DNA of 8,291 nucleotides from CAYJPK01 sp964372035 (lineage in GTDB: Bacteria > Desulfobacterota > Desulfovibrionia > Desulfovibrionales > Desulfovibrionaceae): NCBI GenBank assembly GCA_964372035.1, contig CAYJPK010000085.1:1-8291 (forward strand). The letters run 5' to 3'. This document shows, one piece after another, positions 1 to 7,027 of this stretch (positions are counted from its first letter, which is position 1; every line of letters starts with the position of its first letter). Made by a program: the position numbers and the translations under genes. The notes beneath the pieces were generated by a model. That model did not search any database. It was given only the letters and a program-made list of their open reading frames with translations, and was not told the origin of the DNA.

Positions 1-1
1 T

Positions 2-29
2 TTAGAGTTTCTCTAATCTTTTTATAATA
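2..29 (+). terminator. possible weak intrinsic terminator of a gene left of the window
   Basis: A 6-bp inverted repeat (TTAGAG at 2-7, CTCTAA at 11-16, loop TTT) is followed by a T-rich stretch at 17-23. This order fits termination of plus-strand transcription entering from the left. The stem is short and AT-rich, and whatever lies upstream is outside the window, so the call is tentative. Confidence 0.3.
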
Positions 30-68
30 TTTTTCTAGAAAATGCAAATCATGTTAACTATAAATATC

Positions 69-114
69 AAAAAAGCCTTGCTAATTGATAGTATATCATT
101 TTTAGCAAGGCTTA
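69..114 (-). terminator. intrinsic terminator of the lut cluster
   Basis: A perfect 12-bp stem (73-84 with 102-113, core GCCTTGC/GCAAGGC) is capped by a second 5-bp stem (86-90 with 94-98) and a 3-base loop. On the minus strand the hairpin is followed by a run of six T (complement of 69-74). It lies 22 bp beyond the stop codon of the LutB-LutA gene, so it very likely ends that transcription unit. The plus-strand side lacks a good T run, so it probably works mainly in one direction. Confidence 0.88.
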
Positions 115-135
115 AATCTTTTATAAAGTTAATGC

Positions 136-2289
136 TTAGTCTTTTAGTTTTTCTGCTAAAAGCTCTGCAATATGTGTTACGTGTAATTTGTTTGAGCGTT
201 TTTCTTCACCACCACGTAGTTGAATGACACAACCAGGGCAATCGGCAACTAACCTTGTAGCGTCAGTTAGCTCTGCTTTATCAAGCTTGCGCTTAAGTAT
301 TTCAGCTGAAAGCTCAGGGAATTTCATGGAATAAGTTCCACCAAAACCGCAACAAACATTTTCTTCTTCACACGGTGTATAGTCAGCAGCCATTTTAATA
401 AGTTCTCTTGGTGCTTTCTCAACACCAAGCCCACGGCATAAGTGACATGAAGCATGGTAAGTAACTTTTTCTTCACTCTTATTGAAATCATCAATGCTTA
501 GCTTAAGCACATCATGCACAAAAGAACTAAAGTCAATAATTTTACTGCTAAATTTCTTAATTTCTTCTTGATTAATATTGCTATCTTCAAGCATTTGCGG
601 ATATACTTTCTTTAAGTGCGAGGCACAAGAAGCACAAAGAGTTAAAATATAATCATAATTATTAACATTAAATGCTTCAATATTTTGAATTGCAACAGCT
701 TTTGATGGTTCACGTTGCCCCATCATAGTAAGCGGTAAGCCACAACATGTTTGTTCATCTGGAAAATCAATTTCAACATTATGTTTCGCAATTACCTTTA
801 CCGCTGCTTCAAGTTGTTCAGGATATACGAAATCTTGAGTACAACCACCAAAAATAGCAATCTTGTATTTTGGATTATTTGTTTTAGGCTTTATTTCATT
901 AAACAAATCACGAAATGGCTTATCAGCAATAGCCGGCAAGGCTCTAAATTCTTGCCCAGGCATAAACATTTGCGGTAAATGTCTAATAAATTGTGTTCCG
1001 CCAGTAATTGGTTTTTGTGCAATTTTCGCCATTCTTAATAAGGAATGGAACATCTTACGGTTTTTCATAGCAGCACTTAAAATGCTATTTTGAATACCAG
1101 CTCCCTCGTCCTCACTTAAAATCATGCGGATTTCACGTATAATTCTTGGTAAATCAATACCACCACCGCAAACGTCCTTACACCTTTCACAGCCAACACA
1201 GTTTTGAATGATTGTTTTTGCTTTATCTTTACCATGAAAAAGATAGGTTAAAATCAAGCCGATCGGACCATTATAGATATGACCCATTTGATGTCCGCCA
1301 ATCATTAAATAAATTGGACAAATATTAGAACAAGCTCCGCATCTTATACATCTTGCAACTTGAGAGAAAAGAGGATCTTGCATTATTTTTGAACGACCAT
1401 TGTCAAGCAAGACAACATGCATTATTTTTTTATCGGTTGGTGAAGAGCTACATTCATTTGGACCTGTAATAATATCAACATACGAAGTAATTACTTGCCC
1501 AACGGCATTACGAGGTAATACCATTAAAGTATGTAGAACGTCGTCCATTTTTTCAACTAATTTATCTATACCACAAATTGCAACATGCACTCGTGGTAAG
1601 CTTGTTACCATTCTAGCATTGCCTTCATTTGTAACAATAACAAGTGAGCCATTTTCTGCAACTGCGAAGTTTGCACCACTAATACCCATGTCAGCCTTTG
1701 CAAAGGCTTCACGAAGTCCACGACGTGATACTTTTACAAGTTTTTCAATTATGGCAGGTTGTGTTTTAGCTGTTGCAGCACTAAACACTTCTGCTACTTG
1801 CTCTTTAGATAAGTGCACAGCTGGAGCAATAATATGAGATGGACGATCTTCACGAAGCTGAATAATCCACTCACCAAGGTCAGTTTCATTGATTTCAATG
1901 CCTTGCTTTGTCAAATGCTTGTTAAGCTCAGTTTCTTCCGTTGTCATGGATTTTACTTTAACAACGCTCTTAACATCGTTTTCTTTTGCGATTTCAGCTA
2001 TAATATTATTTGCATGTTCTGCGTCTTTTGCAATATGAACCTTTATACCAAGTTCACTTGCCTTAGCAGAAAATTTATCTATTAATTCTTGGTTGTTCTT
2101 GGCAGTTTGATCTTTTATTTCTGTAACCTTAGCTATCATGCCAAGTCTATCACGTCCTTCATATGTTTGAATACGTCTACCATCGCAAAGCTTTGAGAAA
2201 CGTTCTAAGGTATCACGTAAAAATTCATCATTTAAGGCATCACGCAGGTTTTTGCGGTATTCTTCTAGATTCTTTGGAGTATTAGTCAT
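136..2289 (-). CDS. LutB-LutA fusion: L-lactate oxidation iron-sulfur protein (LUD domain, 2x[4Fe-4S], two CCG domains)
   Basis: This 717-residue protein combines two normally separate subunits of the LutABC (LldEFG) L-lactate oxidizing system, which converts lactate to pyruvate in the cytoplasm, probably close to the membrane electron-transfer chain. Residues of about 70-300 form the LUD domain. Two ferredoxin-type motifs follow, C314/C317/C320/C324 and C364/C367/C370/C374, each predicted to bind a 4Fe-4S cluster. From about residue 475 to the end there are two cysteine-rich CCG modules as in LutA/GlpC/HdrB: C483, C515-C516, C552, C555 and C615, C618, C646-C647, C684, C687. All key cysteines are present, so the gene looks intact. 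Start: the ATG at 2289 has an AAGGA ribosome site (2298-2302) overlapping the lutC stop codon, which suggests translational coupling. The 11-bp gap to lutC and the terminator at 69-114 mark it as the last gene of the unit. The fused form is known in Desulfovibrio-type bacteria (recalled, not searched). L-lactate specificity is inferred from the family; a related 2-hydroxyacid is possible. Confidence 0.93.
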   Translation of the reverse strand: MTNTPKNLEEYRKNLRDALNDEFLRDTLERFSKLCDGRRIQTYEGRDRLGMIAKVTEIKDQTAKNNQELIDKFSAKASELGIKVHIAKDAEHANNIIAEIAKENDVKSVVKVKSMTTEETELNKHLTKQGIEINETDLGEWIIQLREDRPSHIIAPAVHLSKEQVAEVFSAATAKTQPAIIEKLVKVSRRGLREAFAKADMGISGANFAVAENGSLVIVTNEGNARMVTSLPRVHVAICGIDKLVEKMDDVLHTLMVLPRNAVGQVITSYVDIITGPNECSSSPTDKKIMHVVLLDNGRSKIMQDPLFSQVARCIRCGACSNICPIYLMIGGHQMGHIYNGPIGLILTYLFHGKDKAKTIIQNCVGCERCKDVCGGGIDLPRIIREIRMILSEDEGAGIQNSILSAAMKNRKMFHSLLRMAKIAQKPITGGTQFIRHLPQMFMPGQEFRALPAIADKPFRDLFNEIKPKTNNPKYKIAIFGGCTQDFVYPEQLEAAVKVIAKHNVEIDFPDEQTCCGLPLTMMGQREPSKAVAIQNIEAFNVNNYDYILTLCASCASHLKKVYPQMLEDSNINQEEIKKFSSKIIDFSSFVHDVLKLSIDDFNKSEEKVTYHASCHLCRGLGVEKAPRELIKMAADYTPCEEENVCCGFGGTYSMKFPELSAEILKRKLDKAELTDATRLVADCPGCVIQLRGGEEKRSNKLHVTHIAELLAEKLKD

Positions 2290-2300
2290 TTTATCTATCC

Positions 2301-2927
2301 TTAATCAATAACAATTATACAAACTTCAAGCGGACCATGCACACCAACTGCTAGCACAAGTTCAATGTCAGCAGTTCTACTTGGACCAGTAATAAACGAG
2401 GTATAGCAAGCTTTATGCTCTTGCATATATTTGTTTAAAATTGGTGTTAATTGCGTTAAATTACTCAAGATTCCAGAGCGTGGAACTATTAAAACATTAA
2501 GCTCACTAACTCCGCTTGAAATTAAACATTCTTCACTTTGAGTTTGCATAACACAAGTTCCGCTTTCTGCAATTGCATAAGGAACTTGATTGATGGCAAT
2601 ATCAATGCCTGCTAAGTGATTGCGAATACCTTTATTAATTAGGGTGTAGCCTTTTTCATCGCATAGTTTTTTGAAAAATTCATAGTCTTGTGCATTTAAG
2701 TCAGGAGCGGCTAAAAGCCTGTTTGCTCTTGTTGGCAAATCAGCTTCTTCATTATGTGCTCCAAGTTGTGCACCTTCTTCTGGTAATAGTAAGATAGAGT
2801 TTGGCTTTTCTTCACATAAATCAATTACAATTTGCAAAGCTTCTTGCATGTTCTTTGCACTACAAAGCTTTGCACTTGCAGCACTCGCACTTTGCTTTAA
2901 AATTTCAAATAAATCTGGAGCAGACAA
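2301..2927 (-). CDS. lutC: LutC/LldG lactate utilization protein (LUD domain)
   Basis: This 208-residue single-domain LUD protein matches the size of LutC/LldG, the small partner of the iron-sulfur lactate oxidation complex. Diagnostic stretches are AIAESGTCV (about 118-126), the LIVPRSG stretch (about 146-152) and the C-terminal TGPSRTADIE followed by GVHGP, which is the family signature. It has no cysteine cluster motif, as expected for this subunit. The start is TTG, not ATG: AGGAG lies 8 bases upstream, no in-frame ATG occurs nearby upstream, and the first internal Met (residue 27) would cut into the N-terminal helix. The gene lies between an exported lysozyme-like gene 30 bp upstream and the LutB-LutA fusion 11 bp downstream, and its stop codon is part of the next gene's ribosome site. 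The biochemical role of LutC alone is poorly defined in the family. Confidence 0.93.
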   Translation of the reverse strand: MSAPDLFEILKQSASAASAKLCSAKNMQEALQIVIDLCEEKPNSILLLPEEGAQLGAHNEEADLPTRANRLLAAPDLNAQDYEFFKKLCDEKGYTLINKGIRNHLAGIDIAINQVPYAIAESGTCVMQTQSEECLISSGVSELNVLIVPRSGILSNLTQLTPILNKYMQEHKACYTSFITGPSRTADIELVLAVGVHGPLEVCIIVID

Positions 2928-2935
2928 TTTAATAT

Positions 2936-2940
2936 CTCCT
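2936..2940 (-). promoter_or_regulatory. ribosome binding site that fixes the TTG start of lutC
   Basis: On the minus strand AGGAG stands 8 bases before TTG at 2925-2927. It is the best Shine-Dalgarno match in the cluster and supports the non-ATG start. Pairing a strong site with a weak start codon may tune lutC translation; that last point is inference. Confidence 0.75.
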
Positions 2941-2957
2941 TATGCTTGTATTATAAA

Positions 2958-3569
2958 TTAATTTTGAGCAATTAACTTACTGTCTTTAATGTATTTAGCA
3001 ACTGTAGCAGCACCACGTGGCGTGTTCCATTCTTTTTTATACAGCTTAGCTCTAGCGCTTAATGATTCAGACTTCTTGCTTAACTTATCTCCAACCCGTA
3101 ACCAATAATAGCTAATTGCCATTGCTGTTTGAAAATGCAAGTTATAGGTCATGTTGTGGGCAAGGCTTTTTTCTTCGTCCATATAGCCTTGCAGAACTTT
3201 ATAAACATCAGGCTCTTTTTGGAGTCTTTCCATGATATACTTGCCAGTACTTAAAAGAATTTGGTAAATACCAAGTGTTTTTCCGCTTCTATCCTTAACA
3301 TTATAGCCAAAGGTCGATTCAGTAGCAGCAGTTTCAGCTAGCAATTTGACTAAATCATCACTATTAGGCACAATTGGCATGACGTCTAGAACTTCGCTAA
3401 CCATACCGACAAATTTATCTTTGTTAAGTTTTTCGCCACCGCTCCAATGCCAAAGGGCTTCACTTGGTGCTAAAACATGATGAAATGGCGCAAGTGGATT
3501 TGGGCAAAGGGCTAAAGTTGTAAATATCGTCGTAAGACATATGAAAAATGAAATTAATTTTGTACGCAT
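2958..3569 (-). CDS. exported lysozyme-like / lytic transglycosylase-like protein
   Basis: A 203-residue protein with a short basic N-terminus and a hydrophobic segment (about residues 5-22), giving a Sec signal peptide or membrane anchor. A Cys at 22 follows L-A-L, a poor lipobox because the residue before Cys should be small. Residues 79-104 resemble the catalytic motif of SLT-type lysozyme folds: a Glu followed by Ser (E84-S85), then about 15 residues to L-G-I-Y-Q-I (99-104), compared with the usual E-S ... G-L-M-Q. A later Y-Y-W-L (154-157) and WNTPRGAATVAKYI (181-194) occupy the place of the YN-G repeat helix. The probable role is cleavage of peptidoglycan in the periplasm, with E84 as catalytic acid. 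Similarity is judged by eye and is remote; an inactive or structural lysozyme-fold protein is possible. Start: ATG at 3569 with a GGTG element about 7 bases upstream. The gene heads the lut cluster, 30 bp before lutC, and diverges from folC. Confidence 0.6.
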   Translation of the reverse strand: MRTKLISFFICLTTIFTTLALCPNPLAPFHHVLAPSEALWHWSGGEKLNKDKFVGMVSEVLDVMPIVPNSDDLVKLLAETAATESTFGYNVKDRSGKTLGIYQILLSTGKYIMERLQKEPDVYKVLQGYMDEEKSLAHNMTYNLHFQTAMAISYYWLRVGDKLSKKSESLSARAKLYKKEWNTPRGAATVAKYIKDSKLIAQN

Positions 3570-3597
3570 AATATCACCAAAAAAGAACGAGTATCCT

Positions 3598-4857
3598 ATG
3601 TATTTTAATTCTATAACAAAATTTTATGATTATCTTGATAAGCTTGGCATGTTTCACATGGACTTAAGCCTAAACAGGATAAATAATGCTATTGAAAATT
3701 TAAATTTAGCAAAAACACCTTATCCAATTATTCAAGTAGTTGGCACTAATGGAAAAGGTTCTACATCTACCTTTTTATCCTATCTTGCAACTAAACATGG
3801 TTTAAAAACAGGTCTTTACACCTCACCACACCTAGTCAAAGCAAATGAAAGGATTAAAATTAATAATTTAGCGCTTGATGAAGATAAAATCCCAGATCTT
3901 GCTGAAAAAGTTTATAATGCTTCAAATAAGTCATCATCTAGCAGGTTAACATACTTTGAGTTTTTAACAGTTCTTGGCGCACTTGCATTTAAAGAGGAAC
4001 AAGTTGATATAGCAATTTTTGAAGCAGGCTTAGGTGCTAAACATGATGCAACAAGCTCGTTTAAGGCTGATTTAGTTTGTTTTACACCAATAAGCTTAGA
4101 TCATGAAAATGTTTTAGGTGACCTAGAACAGATTGCATATGACAAAGCTTGTGCTATGAAAAATGGTAGCTTAGCAATTACAGCTTTGCAAGCACCGAAT
4201 GTACTCAATATCCTTAGTAAAGTCGCAAATGAGCATAAAAGTAATTTGGCTCAAGTGAATAATATAACCCTTAATAGGTACTTTGGCAAGTTTGAGGATA
4301 TAAACTTAAAAATGCAAGGTGAATACCAAAAAATAAATGCCCTAACCGCCTTATCTGCCTGGGAAATATTTTGTAAAAATAACAATATTGCTTTAGATAG
4401 TGATATGGTAAGAGAGGCTTTTAGTGAGGCTTTTATCCCAGCTAGAATGCAACTAATTAACAGTAGTGAAGCAGAATTGCCTAAAACCCTTTTGCTTGAT
4501 GGCGCACACAATGAACATGGTTTAATTAACCTGAAAAACAGTTTGAAAGAACATAAATTAAAGCCAAAGTTTGTTATTTTTACTTGTATGAAGGACAAGG
4601 ATATTGCTTCAATGCTAAGCCTTTTAGATGAATTAAAACAAGATGCTAAGATATTAATTCCTTGGATTGATAATGAAAGAGCAATTAATCATAAAGAACT
4701 AGCAGAAAAGATAAATGCACAAGCTTGTACTAGCTTAAAAGATGCTTTAAATGTTGCAAGTAATGAAAAATTAGCTGAAAATGAAATTATTTTAATTTGT
4801 GGCTCATTATATTTAATGGGTGAATTTTTTAAGCTATATCCAAAATATTTAAACTAA
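3598..4857 (+). CDS. folC: folylpolyglutamate synthase / dihydrofolate synthase
   Basis: A Mur-ligase-family enzyme of 419 residues, the normal length. It joins glutamate to dihydropteroate and/or adds glutamates to tetrahydrofolate, using ATP, in the cytoplasm. Visible motifs: the P-loop GTNGKGST (49-56); the family stretch YTSPHLVKANERIKINN (74-90); E-A-G-L-G with D-A-T (142-152); SLDHENVLGDLEQIA (166-180), followed by DKACAMK (182-188), where the modified Lys of the family falls at K183; G-E-Y-Q-K-I-N-A (241-248); and DGAHNEHG (301-308) in the C-terminal glutamate domain. I use ATG at 3598 because the protein then begins like typical FolC (Y-F-x-S-I-T-K-F-Y-x-Y-L), an AACGAG element lies 6 bases upstream, and the gene no longer overlaps its divergent neighbour. 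An ATG at 3541 is in frame but adds 19 atypical residues. Its stop overlaps that of hemW. Whether it has both activities cannot be told from sequence. Confidence 0.93.
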   Translation: MYFNSITKFYDYLDKLGMFHMDLSLNRINNAIENLNLAKTPYPIIQVVGTNGKGSTSTFLSYLATKHGLKTGLYTSPHLVKANERIKINNLALDEDKIPDLAEKVYNASNKSSSSRLTYFEFLTVLGALAFKEEQVDIAIFEAGLGAKHDATSSFKADLVCFTPISLDHENVLGDLEQIAYDKACAMKNGSLAITALQAPNVLNILSKVANEHKSNLAQVNNITLNRYFGKFEDINLKMQGEYQKINALTALSAWEIFCKNNNIALDSDMVREAFSEAFIPARMQLINSSEAELPKTLLLDGAHNEHGLINLKNSLKEHKLKPKFVIFTCMKDKDIASMLSLLDELKQDAKILIPWIDNERAINHKELAEKINAQACTSLKDALNVASNEKLAENEIILICGSLYLMGEFFKLYPKYLN

Positions 4858-6107
4858 TTTTCTATCATGCTAAGATTAACTAGCTTGCTAGTATCAAGCA
4901 TTTGCGTGCTTTGCAAGCTTTCATTAACAGTAGTCTGTGGTTCTTGTTCTTGCAATTTTAATCTAGCGTTTTCAAACAATGCTTCCAAAATTGAATTTGA
5001 AACTAACATGCCATTTGTTGTTAAGCGTAAGTAGCCATGTGTTATACGAATGAGTCTATTTTGGTGCAGGGCGTGAATAAGCTTTTGATTGTCTTTAAAG
5101 AAATCACGTCCTGTTAATTCACGATATGCTTTAACCCGTAAGCCTCGGCTTGTTCTAAGTCGTAGCATTATTAACTCTAATACTCGTGTAACACTATCAA
5201 TTTCTTCGATCGGTTCAGGAATCTTAATGCTTTTCACACTTTTTTCCCATAACTTATGAGAGCTTGAATTTGTGTAACGCTTATTGCCTAAGGTAGAGGC
5301 AGCAGATGGACCTAGCCCTAAATAATCTTGCCCTTCCCAGTAGCCTAAATTATGGCGGCATTGAAAGCCTATTCTTGCAAAGTTTGAAATTTCATAGTGC
5401 ATCAAGCCAGCTTCTTGTAAGGTTTCTGCGCCTTGTGTAAACATGCCAGCTTGCTCACGCTCTGTAGGTAATTTGATTATACCTGCTTCTAGATCAGAGC
5501 TAATTGGGCTACCATCTTCAATTGTTAAGCCGTAACAAGAAAGATGATCTGGCTTTAATTTAATAATTTCATCAAGTTGCTTTAGCCATTCTCTAACACT
5601 TTGTCCTGGCATTGCCCACATTAAGTCTAGATTAATGTTTGAACAGCCTGCTTCACGAGCAGATACAAAAGAATGAACAGCCTCTTTTGCTCTATGTGCT
5701 CTGCCAAGTAACTCTAAAATATCATCATCTAAGGATTGAACACCAATAGAAATACGGTTAATGCCAGCACTTAAATATTCACGCACAATATGACGAGAAT
5801 TTAAAGATTCAGGATTTGCCTCAAGGCTAATTTCTGCTGTTGGGCTAAGCTTAAAAGATGTTTTTACCTTATGCAGTATCTGATTAATTGTCTTTGGAGG
5901 CAATAAGCTTGGAGTCCCGCCACCAAAAAAAACAGTATCTATTTCTTTTTTACCTAATATATCTCCCCATTTTGCAATCTCCAAAAATAGAGTGTCAACG
6001 TAGGAACGTATTTTCCAGCCACTGCCCTCTCCTGTGAAAACTTCAGAATGAAAGGTACAATAGCGACATTTACGCCTACAAAATGGAACATGAATATATA
6101 ACAGCAT
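4854..6107 (-). CDS. hemW: HemW-like radical SAM protein (heme chaperone / coproporphyrinogen III oxidase-like family)
   Basis: This 417-residue radical SAM protein opens with M-L-L-Y-I-H-V-P-F-C, and C10/C14/C17 bind the 4Fe-4S cluster. F19 stands where oxygen-independent coproporphyrinogen oxidase HemN has a fourth Cys, which points to HemW, described in other bacteria as a heme-binding chaperone, rather than to HemN. Other family marks: GGGTPS (62-67, S-adenosylmethionine binding), E-A-N-P-E (96-100), RISIGVQS (118-125), YEISNFA (238-244) and CRHNLGYW (250-257). The HemN C-terminal domain covers about 300-375. The last 40 residues are rich in Gln, Glu, Thr and Ser and extend beyond the usual end of the family. 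The ribosome site is weak (AACGAG, 7 bases before ATG) and the gap to the upstream wcbI-like gene is only 12 bp, so it is probably co-transcribed with that gene. Its stop shares bases with the folC stop. Confidence 0.93.
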   Translation of the reverse strand: MLLYIHVPFCRRKCRYCTFHSEVFTGEGSGWKIRSYVDTLFLEIAKWGDILGKKEIDTVFFGGGTPSLLPPKTINQILHKVKTSFKLSPTAEISLEANPESLNSRHIVREYLSAGINRISIGVQSLDDDILELLGRAHRAKEAVHSFVSAREAGCSNINLDLMWAMPGQSVREWLKQLDEIIKLKPDHLSCYGLTIEDGSPISSDLEAGIIKLPTEREQAGMFTQGAETLQEAGLMHYEISNFARIGFQCRHNLGYWEGQDYLGLGPSAASTLGNKRYTNSSSHKLWEKSVKSIKIPEPIEEIDSVTRVLELIMLRLRTSRGLRVKAYRELTGRDFFKDNQKLIHALHQNRLIRITHGYLRLTTNGMLVSNSILEALFENARLKLQEQEPQTTVNESLQSTQMLDTSKLVNLSMIEN

Positions 6108-6119
6108 TTATTTTCTCGT

Positions 6120-6941
6120 TTAATTTTTAATAGCTTGTATGTAAGCTGGCAGACTTCTATAACCACCAAGCAAACAATCGTAATAACACGCACTATATTC
6201 AGCAAAAGTCATTTGCCTACCATAAACATTATACTTACGCTCTTCACTCACAAATGGCAAATTATAAAATTTTCCTATAAAAGGGTGAATTGGTAAATCA
6301 AAGTCATAAGAACAGCGTGGGTACTCTTTTTGTTTAGCACATGGTTTAAAGTTAAGCAAATCTAAAACTTGATTAGCAATATGAAGGTTTAAGTCTTCTT
6401 CTGGGTGATTAATTGTTGAGAATATTTGCTTTGTTTGCCAAAGTTCTTTGATTAGTTCAATAGTGCGGATAGTGCAGTTTTTTTGCTTATCCTCTTCAAT
6501 TTTAAGGCTGTCTTGTGCAATTTTAGCTATATCATATTTTTTATTTAAATCTCCACGTAAATATATATGCATTGCTTGCTCTAAGTTAAGTTTTTGCTCA
6601 AATAAATATTCTAAAAATATATCACTGAAATCTAAAATGCCAGTACTTTTCCAAAGCGGCCAATAAGCTTTAAACATCATATTAGGAATTTGGTAGTGCA
6701 TGGCTTTTTTATTTAAAGACTTTAAAAGCTCTTGAGAAGACAAGTCTTCCCATTTTTGCCCAAGTTCTTGATACAAAAATAGACTTGTATTACCAAGTAG
6801 CTCATGAGCTATATTTTCACGCTTAAAGTTTGAAAAGAGATAGGTTTCAAACTCTGAACTAAATTCCTCATGACTATCGAGCAATCTTTTTAATGGATCG
6901 CCCTGACAATTACTATGAATCAAACAAATATTTTTTGCCAT
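6120..6941 (-). CDS. WcbI-like polysaccharide biosynthesis protein (putative acetyltransferase)
   Basis: A 273-residue soluble protein with no signal peptide or membrane segment. It begins with a short beta strand and IHSNCQGDPL (8-17), the N-C-Q motif near the N-terminus that marks the WcbI family. WcbI of Burkholderia pseudomallei takes part in capsule synthesis, binds coenzyme A and is thought to acetylate a sugar. Further features seen here are IPNMMFKAYWP (85-95), TINHP (176-180) and PIHPF (217-221); their conserved Asn and His residues are candidates for the active site. Function is inferred from the family only. Start: ATG at 6941 with an AAAGGG ribosome site about 7 bases upstream and a promoter at 6976-7004. 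It is the first gene of a pair with hemW 12 bp downstream. No glycosyltransferase, transporter or other capsule gene is in the window, so its substrate is unknown. Confidence 0.7.
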   Translation of the reverse strand: MAKNICLIHSNCQGDPLKRLLDSHEEFSSEFETYLFSNFKRENIAHELLGNTSLFLYQELGQKWEDLSSQELLKSLNKKAMHYQIPNMMFKAYWPLWKSTGILDFSDIFLEYLFEQKLNLEQAMHIYLRGDLNKKYDIAKIAQDSLKIEEDKQKNCTIRTIELIKELWQTKQIFSTINHPEEDLNLHIANQVLDLLNFKPCAKQKEYPRCSYDFDLPIHPFIGKFYNLPFVSEERKYNVYGRQMTFAEYSACYYDCLLGGYRSLPAYIQAIKN

Positions 6942-6975
6942 ACAATTTCCCTTTTAGCGTAAATTTTTCATTTAA

Positions 6976-7004
6976 ATTTTAAATATCATCTTAAAAATAG
7001 TCAA
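6976..7004 (-). promoter_or_regulatory. sigma70-type promoter of the wcbI-like/hemW pair
   Basis: On the minus strand TTGACT (7004-6999) is followed after exactly 17 bases by TAAAAT (6981-6976); each hexamer matches the consensus in five of six positions. Transcription would start near 6969 and give a leader of about 28 bases before ATG at 6941. A 15-base palindrome (6970-6984) overlaps the -10 element and could be an operator, though chance is likely in such AT-rich DNA. Confidence 0.65.
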
Positions 7005-7027
7005 TGCATAATCAGCTTATTATTTAC

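Noticed and set aside
42..227. 61-residue plus-strand open frame at the left end
   Set aside because: It runs through the minus-strand terminator hairpin and the end of the LutB-LutA gene, has no ribosome site and has no recognisable protein features.
1400..1837. 145-residue plus-strand open frame inside the LutB-LutA gene
   Set aside because: It is antisense to the well-supported LUD domain coding region, and its composition is that of a mirrored frame.
2958..3569. Lipoprotein signal on the lysozyme-like protein
   Set aside because: Cys22 is preceded by Leu, whereas a lipobox needs a small residue at that position. A Sec signal peptide or membrane anchor is more likely.
3570..3660. Promoter for the lysozyme-like/lut cluster
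   Set aside because: Several TTGTTA/TAGGAT-type matches exist on the minus strand, but all have poor hexamers or spacing, so none is reported as a feature.
4251..4598. 115-residue minus-strand open frame within folC
   Set aside because: It is antisense to conserved folC coding sequence, including the D-G-A-H-N motif, and lacks a ribosome site.
5954..6205. 83-residue minus-strand open frame across the wcbI-like/hemW junction
   Set aside because: It overlaps the ends of two convincing genes in another frame, and its sequence resembles no known family.
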